From: Escherichia albertii NBRC 107761 = DSM 17582
GTDB lineage: Bacteria; Pseudomonadota; Gammaproteobacteria; Enterobacterales; Enterobacteriaceae
Assembly: GCF_000759775.1 (NCBI RefSeq)
Contig: NZ_BBMY01000014.1
Location: 1 to 59,017, forward strand
Direction: 5' to 3'
DNA: 59,017 nt
Positions 26,207-37,573 of this stretch are shown here, in pieces. Within the stretch, counting starts at the first letter, position 1. The number at the start of each line of letters is the position of its first letter. A program made the translations under genes and the position numbers. The notes beneath the pieces were generated by a model, which saw only the letters and a program-made list of their open reading frames with translations, had not been told where the DNA came from and did not search any database.

Positions 26207-26941
26207 TCAGACCATGTACATCCCGCCGTTCACATGCAAAGTTTCACCCGTGATGTAAGCTGCTTCGTCGGATGCCAGGAATGCAACCGCGTTGGCGATC
26301 TCCTGTGCGCCGCCGAGGCGACCCGCAGGAACCTGCGCCAGGATACCCGCACGCTGGTCATCGCTCAGCGCACGTGTCATGTCCGTTTCAATAAAACCCG
26401 GAGCAACAACGTTTACAGTAATACCGCGTGACGCAACTTCACGCGCCAGTGATTTACTGAAGCCGATCAAGCCAGCTTTCGCCGCAGCGTAGTTAGCCTG
26501 ACCGCCATTTCCCATGGTACCAACCACAGAACCGATAGTGATAATACGACCATGACGCTTTTTCATCATAGCGCGCATTACCGCTTTTGACAGACGGAAA
26601 ACAGATGAAAGGTTGGTTTCGATGATATCGTTCCACTCATCATCTTTCATTCGCATTAACAGGTTATCACGAGTGATACCGGCATTATTGACCAGGATAT
26701 CGACTTCACCAAATTCTGCGCGAATTTTTTCCAGAACAGATTCAATAGATGCCGGGTCGGTCACATTCAACATCAGACCTTTGCCGTTAGCACCTAAATA
26801 ATCACTGATCGCCTGTGCGCCGTTTTCACTGGTCGCAGTACCGATAACTTTCGCGCCACGAGCTGCGAGCGTTTCAGCGATTGCGCGGCCAATCCCGCGG
26901 CTTGCACCGGTTACCAGTGCGATTTTTCCTTCAAAATTCAT
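26207..26941 (-). CDS. fabG: 3-oxoacyl-ACP reductase
   Basis: NADPH-dependent short-chain dehydrogenase, 244 aa. It reduces 3-ketoacyl-ACP in each elongation cycle. It has the TGASRGIGRAI cofactor motif (about 12-22), NNAGITRDN, the catalytic Ser (IGSVVG) and YAAAKAG with Tyr151 and Lys155. It lies 12 bp downstream of fabD. Confidence 0.97.
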   Translation of the reverse strand: MNFEGKIALVTGASRGIGRAIAETLAARGAKVIGTATSENGAQAISDYLGANGKGLMLNVTDPASIESVLEKIRAEFGEVDILVNNAGITRDNLLMRMKDDEWNDIIETNLSSVFRLSKAVMRAMMKKRHGRIITIGSVVGTMGNGGQANYAAAKAGLIGFSKSLAREVASRGITVNVVAPGFIETDMTRALSDDQRAGILAQVPAGRLGGAQEIANAVAFLASDEAAYITGETLHVNGGMYMV

Positions 26942-26953
26942 GTTGTTCCTCTT

Positions 26954-27883
26954 TTAAAGCTCGAGCGCCGCTGCCATCGCTGAAGGTTCGTTCAGCGCCG
27001 AGGCGGTCAGGGTGTCGACAATGCGTTTCGTCAGGCCAGTCAGCACTTTGCCCGGGCCAACTTCATAAAGGTGTTCTACACCTTGTGCTGCCATGTATTC
27101 AACGGACTTCGTCCACTGAACCGGGTTATACAACTGACGTACCAATGCGTCACGGATGGCATCACCATTGGTTTCGCATTTCACATCAACGTTGTTCACC
27201 ACTGGAATGGTCGGAGCGTTAAAGGTGATTTTCGCTAATTCTACCGCCAGCTTGTCCGCCGCGGGCTTCATCAGCGCACAGTGAGACGGTACGCTCACCG
27301 GCAACGGCAGTGCACGTTTTGCACCTGCTGCTTTACAGGCGGCGCCTGCACGCTCAACAGCTTCTTTATGACCCGCAATAACCACCTGGCCCGGAGAGTT
27401 GAAGTTAACCGGAGAAACGACCTGACCTTCTGCCGCCTCTTCACACGCTTTGGCAATAGACGCATCATCCAGACCGATGATTGCCGCCATTGCGCCAGTC
27501 CCTTCCGGTACAGCTTCCTGCATGAACTTGCCGCGCATCTCAACCAGACGCACCGCATCAGCAAAATCAATCACCCCAGCGCAAACCAGCGCGGAGTATT
27601 CCCCCAGGCTATGACCAGCCATCATTGCCGGTGCTTTGCCGCCCTGTTGCTGCCATACGCGGTACAGTGCAACGGATGCAGTCAACAATGCTGGCTGGGT
27701 TTGCCAGGTTTTATTCAGTTCTTCGGCTGGCCCCTGTTGGGTCAACGCCCACAGGTCATAGCCCAGCGCGGCAGAAGCTTCAGCAAAGGTTTTTTCGACA
27801 ATTGGATAGCTCGCCGCCATATCAGCCAGCATTCCAACGGTTTGAGAACCCTGACCAGGGAACACAAATGCAAATTGCGTCAT
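26954..27883 (-). CDS. fabD: Malonyl-CoA:ACP transacylase
   Basis: Loads malonate on ACP, 309 aa. It has FPGQGSQ at the N terminus, the nucleophile serine in AGHSLGEYSALV (about 92), and the catalytic His in SVPSHCALM (about 201). It lies 15 bp downstream of fabH in the fab operon. Confidence 0.97.
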   Translation of the reverse strand: MTQFAFVFPGQGSQTVGMLADMAASYPIVEKTFAEASAALGYDLWALTQQGPAEELNKTWQTQPALLTASVALYRVWQQQGGKAPAMMAGHSLGEYSALVCAGVIDFADAVRLVEMRGKFMQEAVPEGTGAMAAIIGLDDASIAKACEEAAEGQVVSPVNFNSPGQVVIAGHKEAVERAGAACKAAGAKRALPLPVSVPSHCALMKPAADKLAVELAKITFNAPTIPVVNNVDVKCETNGDAIRDALVRQLYNPVQWTKSVEYMAAQGVEHLYEVGPGKVLTGLTKRIVDTLTASALNEPSAMAAALEL

Positions 27884-27898
27884 GTTTTAATCCTTATC

Positions 27899-28852
27899 CT
27901 AGAAACGAACCAGCGCGGAGCCCCAGGTGAATCCACCGCCAAAGGCTTCAAGCAGAACCAACTGCCCCGGCTTAATACGCCCGTCGCGTACGGCTTCATC
28001 CAGCGCGCACGGTACAGACGCGGCAGATGTATTACCGTGGCGGTCCAGCGTCACGACGACATTGTCCATCGACATACCGAGTTTTTTCGCCGTGGCGCTG
28101 ATAATACGCAGGTTCGCCTGATGCGGAACCAGCCAGTCCAGTTGGGAACGGTCAAGATTATTTGCTTCCAGCGTCTCATCAACGATGTGCGCCAGCTCCG
28201 TTACCGCAACTTTGAAGACTTCGTTGCCCGCCATGGTCAGATAAATTGAATTCTCTGGATTTATACGGTCAGCATTAGGTAACGTCAACAATTCACCATA
28301 GCTGCCGTCGGCATGAAGATGAGTGGAGATGATTCCTGGCTCTTCAGAGGCAGCCAGCACTGCAGCGCCCGCGCCATCGCCAAAAATGATAATTGTTCCG
28401 CGATCTGCTGGATCGCAGGTGCGCGCCAGTACATCGGAACCGACGACCAGAGCATACTTAACCGCGCCAGATTTCACGTATTGATCGGCCACGCTCAGTG
28501 CGTAGGTGAAACCCGCGCAGGCTGCGGCAACGTCAAACGCCGGGCAACCTTTAATACCCAGCATGCTTTGAATCTGACATGCCGCGCTCGGAAAGGCGTG
28601 CGTGGCAGAAGTCGTCGCCACAACGATCAGTCCAATCTGGTCTTTATCGATGCCCGCCATTTCAATTGCACGCGTCGCCGCTTCGAATCCCATAGTCGAA
28701 ACGGTTTCATTTGGCGCTGCAATATGGCGTTCACGGATACCGGTACGCGTGACAATCCACTCGTCAGAGGTATCCACCATTTTTTCCAGATCGGCGTTTG
28801 TCCGCACTTGTTCGGGCAGATAGCTGCCAGTACCAATAATCTTCGTATACAT
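27899..28852 (-). CDS. fabH: 3-oxoacyl-ACP synthase III (KAS III)
   Basis: Initiates fatty-acid synthesis by condensing acetyl-CoA with malonyl-ACP; 317 aa. The Cys-His-Asn triad is visible: [10 protein letters not shown] (Cys112), VPHQANLRI (His about 244) and GNTSAASVP (Asn about 274). It ends with a TAG stop (VRF). The gap to plsX is 68 bp. Confidence 0.97.
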   Translation of the reverse strand: MYTKIIGTGSYLPEQVRTNADLEKMVDTSDEWIVTRTGIRERHIAAPNETVSTMGFEAATRAIEMAGIDKDQIGLIVVATTSATHAFPSAACQIQSMLGIKGCPAFDVAAACAGFTYALSVADQYVKSGAVKYALVVGSDVLARTCDPADRGTIIIFGDGAGAAVLAASEEPGIISTHLHADGSYGELLTLPNADRINPENSIYLTMAGNEVFKVAVTELAHIVDETLEANNLDRSQLDWLVPHQANLRIISATAKKLGMSMDNVVVTLDRHGNTSAASVPCALDEAVRDGRIKPGQLVLLEAFGGGFTWGSALVRF

Positions 28853-28920
28853 GTACGCTCAGTCACTTTTCGGTTATATACCGTCACTTGCAAACTGCGA
28901 GTGGCGCTGGCAGCGTCCTG

Positions 28921-29991
28921 CTACCGCAGAGTTCCGCTTTTGCCACCGTCCAGCAGTTCAAAACCAGCTGGGTATACAGATTTCAGGCGAGCGGCAATTC
29001 GCTGAGGAACTTGTCGCTGCACCGCCTGCACTGCCTGTTCAATCGCGACCGCAAAAGCTCGCTGATTGGCCGCACCATGGCTTTTTATCACCGTGCCGCG
29101 CAATCCTAACAGACAGGCGCCGTTATACTGGTCGGGGTTGAGGTGACTGAATCGCCTCGTCAGGCTCTTTTGTAGCCAACGCTTTAATAACAGTAGCCAC
29201 CACGACCGTTTTTTCCCTTCTCCCTGAGATTTCAGCAGAGAAAGGAACATCCTGACAACACCTTCCATCGTCTTTAATGTGACATTTCCTGTAAATCCGT
29301 CGCAAACCAGCACATCCGTCTTGCCAGTTAATAACTCATTGGCTTCAAGATAGCCGATGTAATTGATGGAAGGGATTTTTTTAAGCACAGCAGAGGCATC
29401 CCGAATACTGTCCAGCCCCTTTACTTCCTCTTCACCAATATTGAGCAACGCCACGCGAGGATTAGGGATTTCCACCACCTCTTCTGCCAGAACAGAACCC
29501 ATAATGGCGAATTGCACCAACATAGTGCTGTCACAATCGACGTTAGCCCCCAAATCAAGGACTACCGTTTTGCCCTTTTGCTGATGCGGCAGTACCGTCA
29601 CCAACGCAGGGCGCTCAATCCCCTCAAGGGGCTTGAGTAATAATTTTGCCAGCCCCATCAGCGCACCGGTATTACCCGCGCTGACACAGGCCTGTGCTCG
29701 ACCTTCTTTTACCAATTCCAGCGCCACGCGCATTGAGCTACCGCGACTGGCGCGGATAGCTTGCGAAGGCCGGGCATCACTGGCGATAACTGACTGCGCA
29801 GGAATAACCTGCAGACGCGAACGTTGTTCAAAGTCAGCTTTAGCAAGTAATGGCGTGATGGCGTCGGGATTGCCGACCAAAAGAAGAGTGAGTTGCGAAT
29901 TAGAATTCAGTGCCTGCAATGCAGCAGGCACTGTCACAGAAGGACCAAAATCGCCCCCCATGACATCTAACGCCAGGGTTAGACGTGTCAA
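28921..29991 (-). CDS. plsX: Phosphate acyltransferase PlsX
   Basis: Converts acyl-ACP to acyl-phosphate, the donor for PlsY at the start of phospholipid synthesis; 356 aa, peripheral to the inner membrane. It has the [11 protein letters not shown] terminus, [22 protein letters not shown] and [11 protein letters not shown] motifs. The start used is TTG at 29991, which gives the full family N terminus; no ATG lies close upstream. It belongs to the yceD-rpmF-plsX-fab series. Confidence 0.95.
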   Translation of the reverse strand: MTRLTLALDVMGGDFGPSVTVPAALQALNSNSQLTLLLVGNPDAITPLLAKADFEQRSRLQVIPAQSVIASDARPSQAIRASRGSSMRVALELVKEGRAQACVSAGNTGALMGLAKLLLKPLEGIERPALVTVLPHQQKGKTVVLDLGANVDCDSTMLVQFAIMGSVLAEEVVEIPNPRVALLNIGEEEVKGLDSIRDASAVLKKIPSINYIGYLEANELLTGKTDVLVCDGFTGNVTLKTMEGVVRMFLSLLKSQGEGKKRSWWLLLLKRWLQKSLTRRFSHLNPDQYNGACLLGLRGTVIKSHGAANQRAFAVAIEQAVQAVQRQVPQRIAARLKSVYPAGFELLDGGKSGTLR

Positions 29992-30071
29992 GGTATCGTC
30001 GCCGCCCGGTTTGGTCTTTCCCCAGTTGCCTGGGGAAAATCCTCACTAAGCTTCATCACGCAAACGCGTGA

Positions 30072-30257
<186 letters not shown>

Positions 30258-30296
30258 TCAATTACGGTTTATCCCCGATCCAACGGGGAGCACCAA

Positions 30297-30830
<534 letters not shown>

Positions 30831-30851
30831 TTAACTTTGTAACGTCATAGA

Positions 30852-31005
30852 GTCAAAGAAAAAGGCAGCCTGTGGTTGCCTTTTGCCAATAATTCGCACA
30901 CATTGCGGGTTACTGCTTTATTTTCGTTCAGTGCTGACAACGAACATCAAACTGCAAAACGAAGCGCATAGTTTAAAATGGCTATCATCAATACGCTATA
31001 TCTGA
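30852..31005 (-). ncRNA. sraB: Candidate small RNA SraB between yceF and yceD
   Basis: The divergent yceD-yceF gap contains, on the minus strand, a terminator-like hairpin AAAGGCAACC / GCTGCCTTT followed by TTCTTTG (30856-30884). It lies upstream of yceD, where no coding gene ends. E. coli K-12 has the small RNA SraB in this gap in the same orientation relative to yceD. The 5' end is not visible, so the upper bound is approximate. Confidence 0.45.
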
Positions 31006-31015
31006 TGGAAAAAAT

Positions 31016-31600
31016 ATGTCTAAACTTATTTTAGCCTCCACCTCGCCCTGGCGCCGCGCTCTACTTGAAAAACTGCAAATTGCTTTTGAATGTGCAGCGC
31101 CGGAAGTCGATGAAACCCCACGCAACGATGAATCACCACGCCAACTGGTACTTCGGCTGGCGCAAGAAAAAGCGCAATCCCTGGCGTCACGTTATCCGAA
31201 ACATTTAATTATCGGTTCAGATCAAGTGTGTGTACTGGATGGAGAGATCACCGGAAAACCATTAACGGAAGAAAATGCCCGTCTACAATTACGCAAAGCC
31301 AGCGGCAATATTGTCACCTTCTATACTGGGCTGGCACTGTATAATTCCGCCAATGGACATTTGCAAACAGAAGTAGAACCTTTTGACGTCCATTTCCGTC
31401 ACCTGAGCGAGGCGGAGATTGATAATTATGTGCGCAAGGAGCATCCCCTGCACTGTGCAGGAAGCTTTAAGAGTGAAGGATTTGGCATTACGCTGTTTGA
31501 GCGTTTAGAAGGGCGCGACCCTAACACGCTGGTAGGTTTGCCACTAATCGCGCTCTGTCAGATGTTACGTCGGGAAGGAAAAAATCCGCTGATGGGATAG
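31016..31600 (+). CDS. yceF: Maf-family nucleotide pyrophosphatase YceF
   Basis: House-cleaning pyrophosphatase of the Maf/HAM1 fold, 194 aa; K-12 YceF hydrolyses 7-methyl-GTP. It has the [16 protein letters not shown]-terminal motif, [25 protein letters not shown] with the catalytic Asp, and [11 protein letters not shown]. It is divergent from yceD and convergent with rluC. The ATG at 31016 follows a GATGGAAAAAAT context. Confidence 0.94.
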   Translation: MSKLILASTSPWRRALLEKLQIAFECAAPEVDETPRNDESPRQLVLRLAQEKAQSLASRYPKHLIIGSDQVCVLDGEITGKPLTEENARLQLRKASGNIVTFYTGLALYNSANGHLQTEVEPFDVHFRHLSEAEIDNYVRKEHPLHCAGSFKSEGFGITLFERLEGRDPNTLVGLPLIALCQMLRREGKNPLMG

Positions 31601-31607
31601 TTTTATC

Positions 31608-31643
31608 TGCCAGATAAGGCGTAAACGCCTTATCTGGCCTACC
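31608..31643. repeat. Single REP-like hairpin between yceF and rluC
   Basis: GCCAGATAAGGCG / CGCCTTATCTGGC forms a perfect palindromic stem with loop TAAA between the convergent genes. Probably acts as a bidirectional transcript end. Confidence 0.8.
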
Positions 31644-31669
31644 GTCCATTACAGGCTTATATATTCATA

Positions 31670-32629
31670 TTAACGTGCGTTACGCAACTTCTGCAAACAA
31701 CGCTTCAACCCCTCATCCATCGGTGCTTCAATGCGCATCACCTCACCCGTTCCCGGATGGGTAAACTTCAACGCTGCCGCGTGCAGGAATAAGCGATTTA
31801 ATCCCGTTCCCGCTTCAGTGAACTGTTTGTCAAATTCACGGTCGCCGTAGCGATCATCAAAGGCAATCGGATGGCCGGCATACTGCGTATGTACACGGAT
31901 CTGGTGAGTACGTCCGGTAACCGGGCTGCAACGAACCAGCGTGGCAAACGCATAGCGTTCTTCCACTTTAAAGCGCGTTTCTGACGGTTTACCTTCCTGA
32001 CTCACACGCACAATACGCTCGCCGCTTTGCAGAATGTTTTTCAGCAACGGCGCTTGCACGCTCTTGACATGCGACTGCCACTGACCACGCACTAGCGCCA
32101 GATAATCTTTTTGCATGCCTTTTTCACGCAACTGCTCATGCAGAGAACGCAACGCCGAGCGTTTTTTCGCCACCAACAGTACGCCTGAAGTGTCCCGATC
32201 GAGTCGATGCACCAGTTCAAGAAAACGCGCTTCCGGGCGCAACGCTCGCAGCCCTTCAATAACGCCAAAACTTAAACCGCTACCGCCATGCACTGCCGTG
32301 CCGGATGGTTTATTCAGCACCAGAATATGATCATCTTCATATAAGATGACATCGGCCAGCGCCGCCACTTTTTGCAAATGCGGCGAAACGGCGTCTTCTT
32401 CTCGTTCGGCAACACGAACCGGAGGGATACGCACTTCATCGCCAGCATCGAGTTTATATTCAGGCTTAATACGTTTTTTATTCACCCGTACTTCACCTTT
32501 ACGCAAAATACGGTAGATCATACTTTTTGGCACACCTTTCAGTTGGGTACGCAAAAAGTTGTCGATACGTTGCCCCGCTTCATCGGCGGTGATAGCAACG
32601 ATTTTTACGGATGGAGTCTCTGTTTTCAT
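31670..32629 (-). CDS. rluC: 23S rRNA pseudouridine synthase RluC
   Basis: Makes pseudouridines 955, 2504 and 2580 in 23S rRNA; 319 aa. The N-terminal S4 RNA-binding domain (IDNFLRTQLKGVPKSMIYRI) is followed by the RluA-type catalytic domain. The active Asp lies in LVHRLDRDTSGVLL (about 144), with the TGRTHQIRVH motif further on. It is transcribed away from rne. Confidence 0.96.
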   Translation of the reverse strand: MKTETPSVKIVAITADEAGQRIDNFLRTQLKGVPKSMIYRILRKGEVRVNKKRIKPEYKLDAGDEVRIPPVRVAEREEDAVSPHLQKVAALADVILYEDDHILVLNKPSGTAVHGGSGLSFGVIEGLRALRPEARFLELVHRLDRDTSGVLLVAKKRSALRSLHEQLREKGMQKDYLALVRGQWQSHVKSVQAPLLKNILQSGERIVRVSQEGKPSETRFKVEERYAFATLVRCSPVTGRTHQIRVHTQYAGHPIAFDDRYGDREFDKQFTEAGTGLNRLFLHAAALKFTHPGTGEVMRIEAPMDEGLKRCLQKLRNAR

Positions 32630-32840
32630 GGTGGGCGATTCTAATTAGCCAGCAGGATTCGCGCCACTCATTTTTCTATGCTTATATTTAGTTTTGCACC
32701 TTATTACTTCATTACGTGATCACTTTATTGATGGTTATTAAACCAATCACCAGCAAGAAGTGAAAAAACTGTGAGTAAGCGGGTGATAAATGGTAAAAGT
32801 CATCTTGCTATAACAAGGCTTGCAGTGGAATAATGAGGCC
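32630..32840. promoter_or_regulatory. rluC-rne divergent promoter region
   Basis: AT-rich region between the divergent rluC and rne genes; it must contain the rluC and rne promoters. A frame on the minus strand, 32747-33121, corresponds in place to the K-12 hypothetical yceQ but mostly covers the rne leader in antisense; I do not call it as a gene. Confidence 0.5.
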
Positions 32841-33201
32841 GTTTCCGTGTCCAACCTTGTTAAAACAAGAAATTTTACGGAATAACCCATTTTGCCCGAC
32901 CGATCATCAACGCAGCAATGGCGTAAGACGTATTGATCTTTCAGGCAGTTAGCGGGCTGCGGGTTGCAGTCCTTACCGGTAGATGGAAATATTTCTGGAG
33001 AGTAACACCCAGTCTGTTTCTCTGATAATTGCGCTGTTTTTCCGCATGAAAAACGGGCAACCGACACTCTGCGCCTCTTTGAGCTGACGATAACCGTGAG
33101 GTTGGCGACGCGACTAGACACGAGGCCATCGGTTCACACCCGGCAAGGCGTTACTTTGCCCGCAGCTTAGTCGTCAATGTAAGAATAATGAGTAAGTTAC
33201 G
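32841..33201 (+). promoter_or_regulatory. Long 5' untranslated leader of rne (autoregulation)
   Basis: E. coli rne has a leader of about 360 nt whose conserved hairpins are cleaved by RNase E, giving feedback control. The region here is long, gene-free on the plus strand and at the right place. The 5' end at 32841 is set by the known K-12 leader length, not by a promoter I can prove. Confidence 0.6.
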
Positions 33202-36200
33202 ATGAAAAGAATGTTAATCAACGCAACTCAGCAGGAAGAGTTGCGCGTTGCCCTTGTAGACGGGCAGCGTCTGTATGACCTGGATATCGAAAGTCCTGGG
33301 CATGAACAGAAAAAGGCAAATATCTATAAAGGTAAAATCACCCGCATTGAACCGAGTCTGGAAGCTGCTTTTGTTGATTACGGCGCTGAACGTCACGGTT
33401 TCCTCCCATTAAAAGAAATTGCCCGCGAATATTTCCCTGCTAACTATAGCGCTCATGGTCGCCCGAACATTAAAGATGTGTTACGTGAAGGCCAGGAAGT
33501 CATTGTTCAGATCGATAAAGAAGAGCGCGGCAACAAAGGCGCAGCACTCACCACCTTTATCAGTCTGGCAGGTAGTTATCTGGTTTTGATGCCGAACAAC
33601 CCGCGCGCGGGCGGCATTTCTCGCCGTATTGAGGGTGATGACCGTACCGAATTAAAGGAAGCGCTGGCAAGCCTTGAACTGCCTGAAGGCATGGGGCTTA
33701 TCGTGCGTACTGCCGGCGTCGGCAAATCTGCCGAAGCGCTGCAATGGGATTTAAGCTTCCGCCTGAAACACTGGGAAGCCATCAAAAAAGCTGCAGAAAG
33801 CCGCCCTGCTCCGTTCCTGATCCACCAGGAGAGCAACGTAATTGTGCGTGCTTTCCGTGACTACCTGCGTCAGGACATTGGCGAAATCCTGATCGATAAC
33901 CCGAAAGTACTCGAACTGGCGCGCCAGCATATCGCCGCGCTGGGTCGCCCGGATTTCAGCAGCAAAATCAAACTGTACACCGGTGAAATTCCGTTGTTCA
34001 GCCACTATCAAATCGAATCGCAGATCGAGTCGGCCTTCCAGCGTGAAGTCCGTCTGCCATCCGGTGGTTCCATCGTTATCGACAGCACCGAGGCATTAAC
34101 CGCCATCGACATCAACTCTGCACGCGCAACCCGCGGCGGCGATATCGAAGAAACGGCGTTTAACACCAACCTCGAAGCGGCCGATGAAATTGCTCGCCAG
34201 TTGCGTCTGCGAGACCTCGGCGGTCTGATTGTTATCGACTTCATCGACATGACGCCAGTACGCCACCAGCGTGCGGTAGAAAACCGTCTGCGTGAAGCGG
34301 TACGCCAGGACCGTGCGCGTATTCAAATCAGCCATATTTCTCGCTTCGGCCTGCTGGAGATGTCCCGTCAGCGCCTGAGCCCGTCACTCGGTGAATCCAG
34401 CCATCACGTCTGTCCGCGTTGCTCTGGTACTGGCACCGTACGTGACAACGAGTCCCTGTCACTCTCTATTCTGCGCCTGATTGAAGAAGAAGCGCTGAAA
34501 GAGAACACTCAGGAAGTCCACGCGATCGTTCCTGTGCCAATCGCTTCTTACCTGCTGAACGAAAAACGTTCTGCGGTGAATGCCATTGAAACGCGTCAGG
34601 ACGGCGTGCGCTGTGTGATTGTGCCAAATGATCAGATGGAAACCCCGCACTATCACGTACTGCGCGTGCGTAAAGGCGAAGAAACGCCAACCTTAAGCTA
34701 CATGCTGCCGAAGCTGCATGAAGAAGCGATGGCATTGCCGTCTGAAGAAGAGTTCGCCGAGCGTAAGCGCCCAGAACAACCTGCGCTGGCAACGTTTGCC
34801 ATGCCTGATGTTCCACCAGCGCCAGCCCCGGCAGAACCAGCAGTTCAGGCAGCGACGCCTTCACCCAAAGCCGCCGCTCCGGCAACACCTGCACAACCAG
34901 GTCTGTTAAGTCGCTTCTTCGGTGCACTGAAATCCCTGTTCAGCAGCAGTGAAGAAGCGAAACCCGCTGAACAGTCAGCACCCAAAACAGAAGCGAAACC
35001 TGAGCGTCAACAGGATCGCCGTAAGCCTCGTCAGAACAACCGCCGTGACCGTAATGAACGTCGCGACACCCGAGGCGAACGTACAGAAGGTGGCGATAAC
35101 CGCGAAGATAACCGCCGTAACCGTCGCCAGGCGCAGCAGCAGACAGCCGAGACTCGTGAGAGCCGTCAGCAAGCTGATGTAACGGAAAAAGCACGTACCA
35201 CCGACGAACAGCAAACACCGCGTCGCGAACGTAGCCGCCGCCGTAACGATGATAAACGTCAGGCGCAACAGGAAGCGAAAGCGCTGAATGTTGAAGAGCA
35301 GTCTGTACAGGAAACCGAACAGGAAGAGCGTGCGCGTCCAGTTCAGCCACGTCGTAAACAGCGTCAACTAAACCAGAAAGTACGTTATGAGCAAAACGTT
35401 GCGGAAGAAGTGGTAACCGCACCGGTGGTTGAAGAAACTGTTGCGGCAGAACCTGTCGTTGAACAGGAAGCGCCTGCCCCACGTACTGAACTGGTGAAAG
35501 TACCTCTGCCGGTAGTTACGCCAACTGCGCCGGAACAGCAAGAGGAGAACAATACAGATAACCGTGATAATGGTGGCATGCCGCGTCGTTCCCGCCGCTC
35601 GCCGCGTCACCTGCGCGTCAGCGGTCAACGCCGTCGCCGCTATCGTGATGAACGTTATCCGGCCCAGTCGCCAATGCCGTTAACCGTCGCCTGTGCGTCT
35701 CCAGAACTGGCTTCTGGCAAAGTCTGGATCCGTTACCCGGTTGTTCGTTCGCAAGATGTACAGATTGAAGAGCCGCGTGAGCAGGAAGAAATGCAGGTGC
35801 AACCGATAGTGACTGAAGTCCCTGTTGCTGCCGCTATCGAACCTGTTGTTAGCGAGCCGGTTGTTGAAGAAGCGGCTGAAGTCATAGAAGCTCCCGTTCA
35901 GATTGCCCAACCGCAACCGGAAGTTATCGAAACGACGCATTCTGAAGTGATTGCCGCCGAAGTAACTGAACAACCGCAGGTGATTACCGAAGCTGATGTT
36001 GCCGTAGCGCAGGAAGTCGCAGAACACGCGGAACCGGTTATCGAACCGCAGGAAGAGACGGTAGCTATTGCAGATGTCGACGAAACAACTGAGGTTATGG
36101 TTGCTGAACCGGAAGTCGTTGCTCAACCTGCTGAACCTGAAGCCGTTGCTCAACTTGCTGCACCGATCGTCGCTGAAGTCGCGGCGAAAGTGGAAACGGT

Positions 36201-36411
36201 AGCCCCTGTTGTCCCTGAGGTAGTCGTTGAGCATAATCACGCTACCGCGCCGATGACTCGCGCTCCGGCGCCGGAATATGTTCCAGAAGCACCGCGTCAC
36301 AGTGACTGGCAGCGCCCGACCTTTGCTTTCGAAGGTAAAGGTGCCGCAGGTGGTCATACGGCAACGCATCATGCTTCTGCCGCTCCTGCGCGTCCGCAGC
36401 CTGTTGAGTAA
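33202..36411 (+). CDS. rne: Ribonuclease E
   Basis: Endonuclease and degradosome scaffold, 1069 aa (K-12 is 1061). The N-terminal catalytic half has an S1 domain (about 37-120), a 5'-sensor/RNase H-like region and a DNase I-like active-site region. The latter includes [20 protein letters not shown] with its metal-binding Asp303, and VIDFIDM with Asp346. The zinc link CPRCSGTG has Cys404 and Cys407. The C-terminal half is disordered: a membrane-anchoring amphipathic helix ([14 protein letters not shown]), Arg-rich RNA-binding segments (about 600-700), then Pro/Val/Glu-rich repeats holding helicase-, enolase- and PNPase-binding segments. The C terminus [17 protein letters not shown] is typical. 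A weak terminator stem (AAGCCC / GGGCTT plus T6) follows. Confidence 0.97.
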   Translation: MKRMLINATQQEELRVALVDGQRLYDLDIESPGHEQKKANIYKGKITRIEPSLEAAFVDYGAERHGFLPLKEIAREYFPANYSAHGRPNIKDVLREGQEVIVQIDKEERGNKGAALTTFISLAGSYLVLMPNNPRAGGISRRIEGDDRTELKEALASLELPEGMGLIVRTAGVGKSAEALQWDLSFRLKHWEAIKKAAESRPAPFLIHQESNVIVRAFRDYLRQDIGEILIDNPKVLELARQHIAALGRPDFSSKIKLYTGEIPLFSHYQIESQIESAFQREVRLPSGGSIVIDSTEALTAIDINSARATRGGDIEETAFNTNLEAADEIARQLRLRDLGGLIVIDFIDMTPVRHQRAVENRLREAVRQDRARIQISHISRFGLLEMSRQRLSPSLGESSHHVCPRCSGTGTVRDNESLSLSILRLIEEEALKENTQEVHAIVPVPIASYLLNEKRSAVNAIETRQDGVRCVIVPNDQMETPHYHVLRVRKGEETPTLSYMLPKLHEEAMALPSEEEFAERKRPEQPALATFAMPDVPPAPAPAEPAVQAATPSPKAAAPATPAQPGLLSRFFGALKSLFSSSEEAKPAEQSAPKTEAKPERQQDRRKPRQNNRRDRNERRDTRGERTEGGDNREDNRRNRRQAQQQTAETRESRQQADVTEKARTTDEQQTPRRERSRRRNDDKRQAQQEAKALNVEEQSVQETEQEERARPVQPRRKQRQLNQKVRYEQNVAEEVVTAPVVEETVAAEPVVEQEAPAPRTELVKVPLPVVTPTAPEQQEENNTDNRDNGGMPRRSRRSPRHLRVSGQRRRRYRDERYPAQSPMPLTVACASPELASGKVWIRYPVVRSQDVQIEEPREQEEMQVQPIVTEVPVAAAIEPVVSEPVVEEAAEVIEAPVQIAQPQPEVIETTHSEVIAAEVTEQPQVITEADVAVAQEVAEHAEPVIEPQEETVAIADVDETTEVMVAEPEVVAQPAEPEAVAQLAAPIVAEVAAKVETVAPVVPEVVVEHNHATAPMTRAPAPEYVPEAPRHSDWQRPTFAFEGKGAAGGHTATHHASAAPARPQPVE

Positions 36412-36431
36412 TCATTAGCTCAAAGAGATCA

Positions 36432-36461
36432 AGCCCTGGCAATCGCTGGGGCTTTTTTATT
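36432..36461 (+). terminator. Terminator of rne
   Basis: The short stem AAGCCC / GGGCTT is followed by a T run, about 20 bases past the rne stop. Confidence 0.7.
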
Positions 36462-36531
36462 TCAGGTATAAATAAAAATATTCAAATTCATCCAATGGCA
36501 TTCTTGTTACCTAACCACTCAAAAATAAGAC

Positions 36532-36608
36532 AAAAAAAACCTACTCCGGCAATCCCCGGAGCAGGCAGACAAAACATCCCAGGCTTCATGGAATGTTCTG
36601 ACAGACGC
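36532..36608 (-). ncRNA. flgO: flgL 3' UTR with terminator; candidate FlgO small RNA
   Basis: Directly after the flgL stop on the minus strand there is about 75 nt of untranslated sequence, ending in a strong intrinsic terminator: CTGCTCCGG / CCGGAGTAG, then GTTTTTTTT. In E. coli the Hfq-bound sRNA FlgO comes from the flgL 3' UTR. The terminator is seen; the sRNA identity is by position only. Confidence 0.5.
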
Positions 36609-37562
36609 TTATTTATTAAGCTGAAATAGAGACAACCCCTGCATATCGGTAAACGCTTTGTACGACGCCTGGAGCGCCGTTTGCTGCATCACGTAAGATG
36701 AAATGGTCGCGTTCCAGTCTACATCAACCAAATCACTCATCTGCTGCGTTTGTCCTAAGGCGCGATCGCTACCTAATGAATCCAGCGACTCCAGTTCATT
36801 TAGCTGCGTGCCTAATTCTGCGCGTACAGTCAGGACATTATTCAGCGAATTTTTCAGTCCACGGTTGGTTTTATCCAATGCCGCTGCGGCGGTTTCTTTA
36901 TCTACTTCGCTCTCCTCGACCGGTATTTTCAGCGCCGCGATGGCGCTATCCAGCATGGCAAAAAGATTGGTTTCAGAACTGCTACCGTCCGGTTCCTTCA
37001 CCGCATTGCTGGTAATGTTGTTGAAAATTTTGTCGCCGGTATGCCCTATCACCATCGAACGCGAAGCATCGACCTGTTGCTTAATACTTTCTTTTCCGCC
37101 GATATATTCGCCATCCGTTTCGCTAAACGGCGCAGATTCTGTTTTATAACCGGCAAAAATGTAGCGTCCGTTACCGTCAGTGGTATTCGCCAGATTCAAC
37201 AACTGGTCGCGGATCCCCTGAATATCCGTTGCTAACGATGCCCGGTCATCGTCACTCAAAGTGCCGTTGCTGGCGTAGACAATTTTTTCCTGCGCGCTCT
37301 GGATTGCGGTGGTAACCTGGCCAAGCACACTCTCCTCCAGTGACACTTTTTGAGTGGCGAAAGTTCGCGTCAGCGTATACTGGCTGTTTTGCGCCTGCGC
37401 CTGGGAGAGCACGACAGCTTGTGATGCAGCAACAGGATCGTCAGAAGGGTTAACGACTCGCTTACCCGTCGACATCTGTTCGCCGTACTTCATCCATTCC
37501 GCCTGAGAACTGGTGATACCGCGCATATTTTGCTGGTACATCATCTGGGTACTGAAACGCAT
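36609..37562 (-). CDS. flgL: Flagellar hook-filament junction protein FlgL
   Basis: Second hook-filament junction protein (HAP3), 317 aa. It has the flagellin-like N-terminal coiled coil (MRFSTQMMYQQNMRGI, then SGKRVVNPSDDPVAASQAV) and a C-terminal coiled coil ending QASYKAFTDMQGLSLFQLNK. The frame is complete and shows no damage. It lies 11 bp after flgK; the pair is read from the sigma-28 promoter upstream of flgK. Without a hook (flgD and flgE are broken) it would have nothing to assemble on. Confidence 0.95.
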   Translation of the reverse strand: MRFSTQMMYQQNMRGITSSQAEWMKYGEQMSTGKRVVNPSDDPVAASQAVVLSQAQAQNSQYTLTRTFATQKVSLEESVLGQVTTAIQSAQEKIVYASNGTLSDDDRASLATDIQGIRDQLLNLANTTDGNGRYIFAGYKTESAPFSETDGEYIGGKESIKQQVDASRSMVIGHTGDKIFNNITSNAVKEPDGSSSETNLFAMLDSAIAALKIPVEESEVDKETAAAALDKTNRGLKNSLNNVLTVRAELGTQLNELESLDSLGSDRALGQTQQMSDLVDVDWNATISSYVMQQTALQASYKAFTDMQGLSLFQLNK

Positions 37563-37573
37563 CTTATCTCCCC

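Noticed and set aside
27281-28249. 322-codon plus-strand frame opposite fabD and fabH
   Set aside because: Antisense to two essential genes with clear active-site motifs; no family resemblance.
32747-33121. Minus-strand frame of 124 codons (yceQ-like)
   Set aside because: It overlaps the rne leader in antisense, has no clear ribosome site or domain, and its conservation is explained by the leader RNA.
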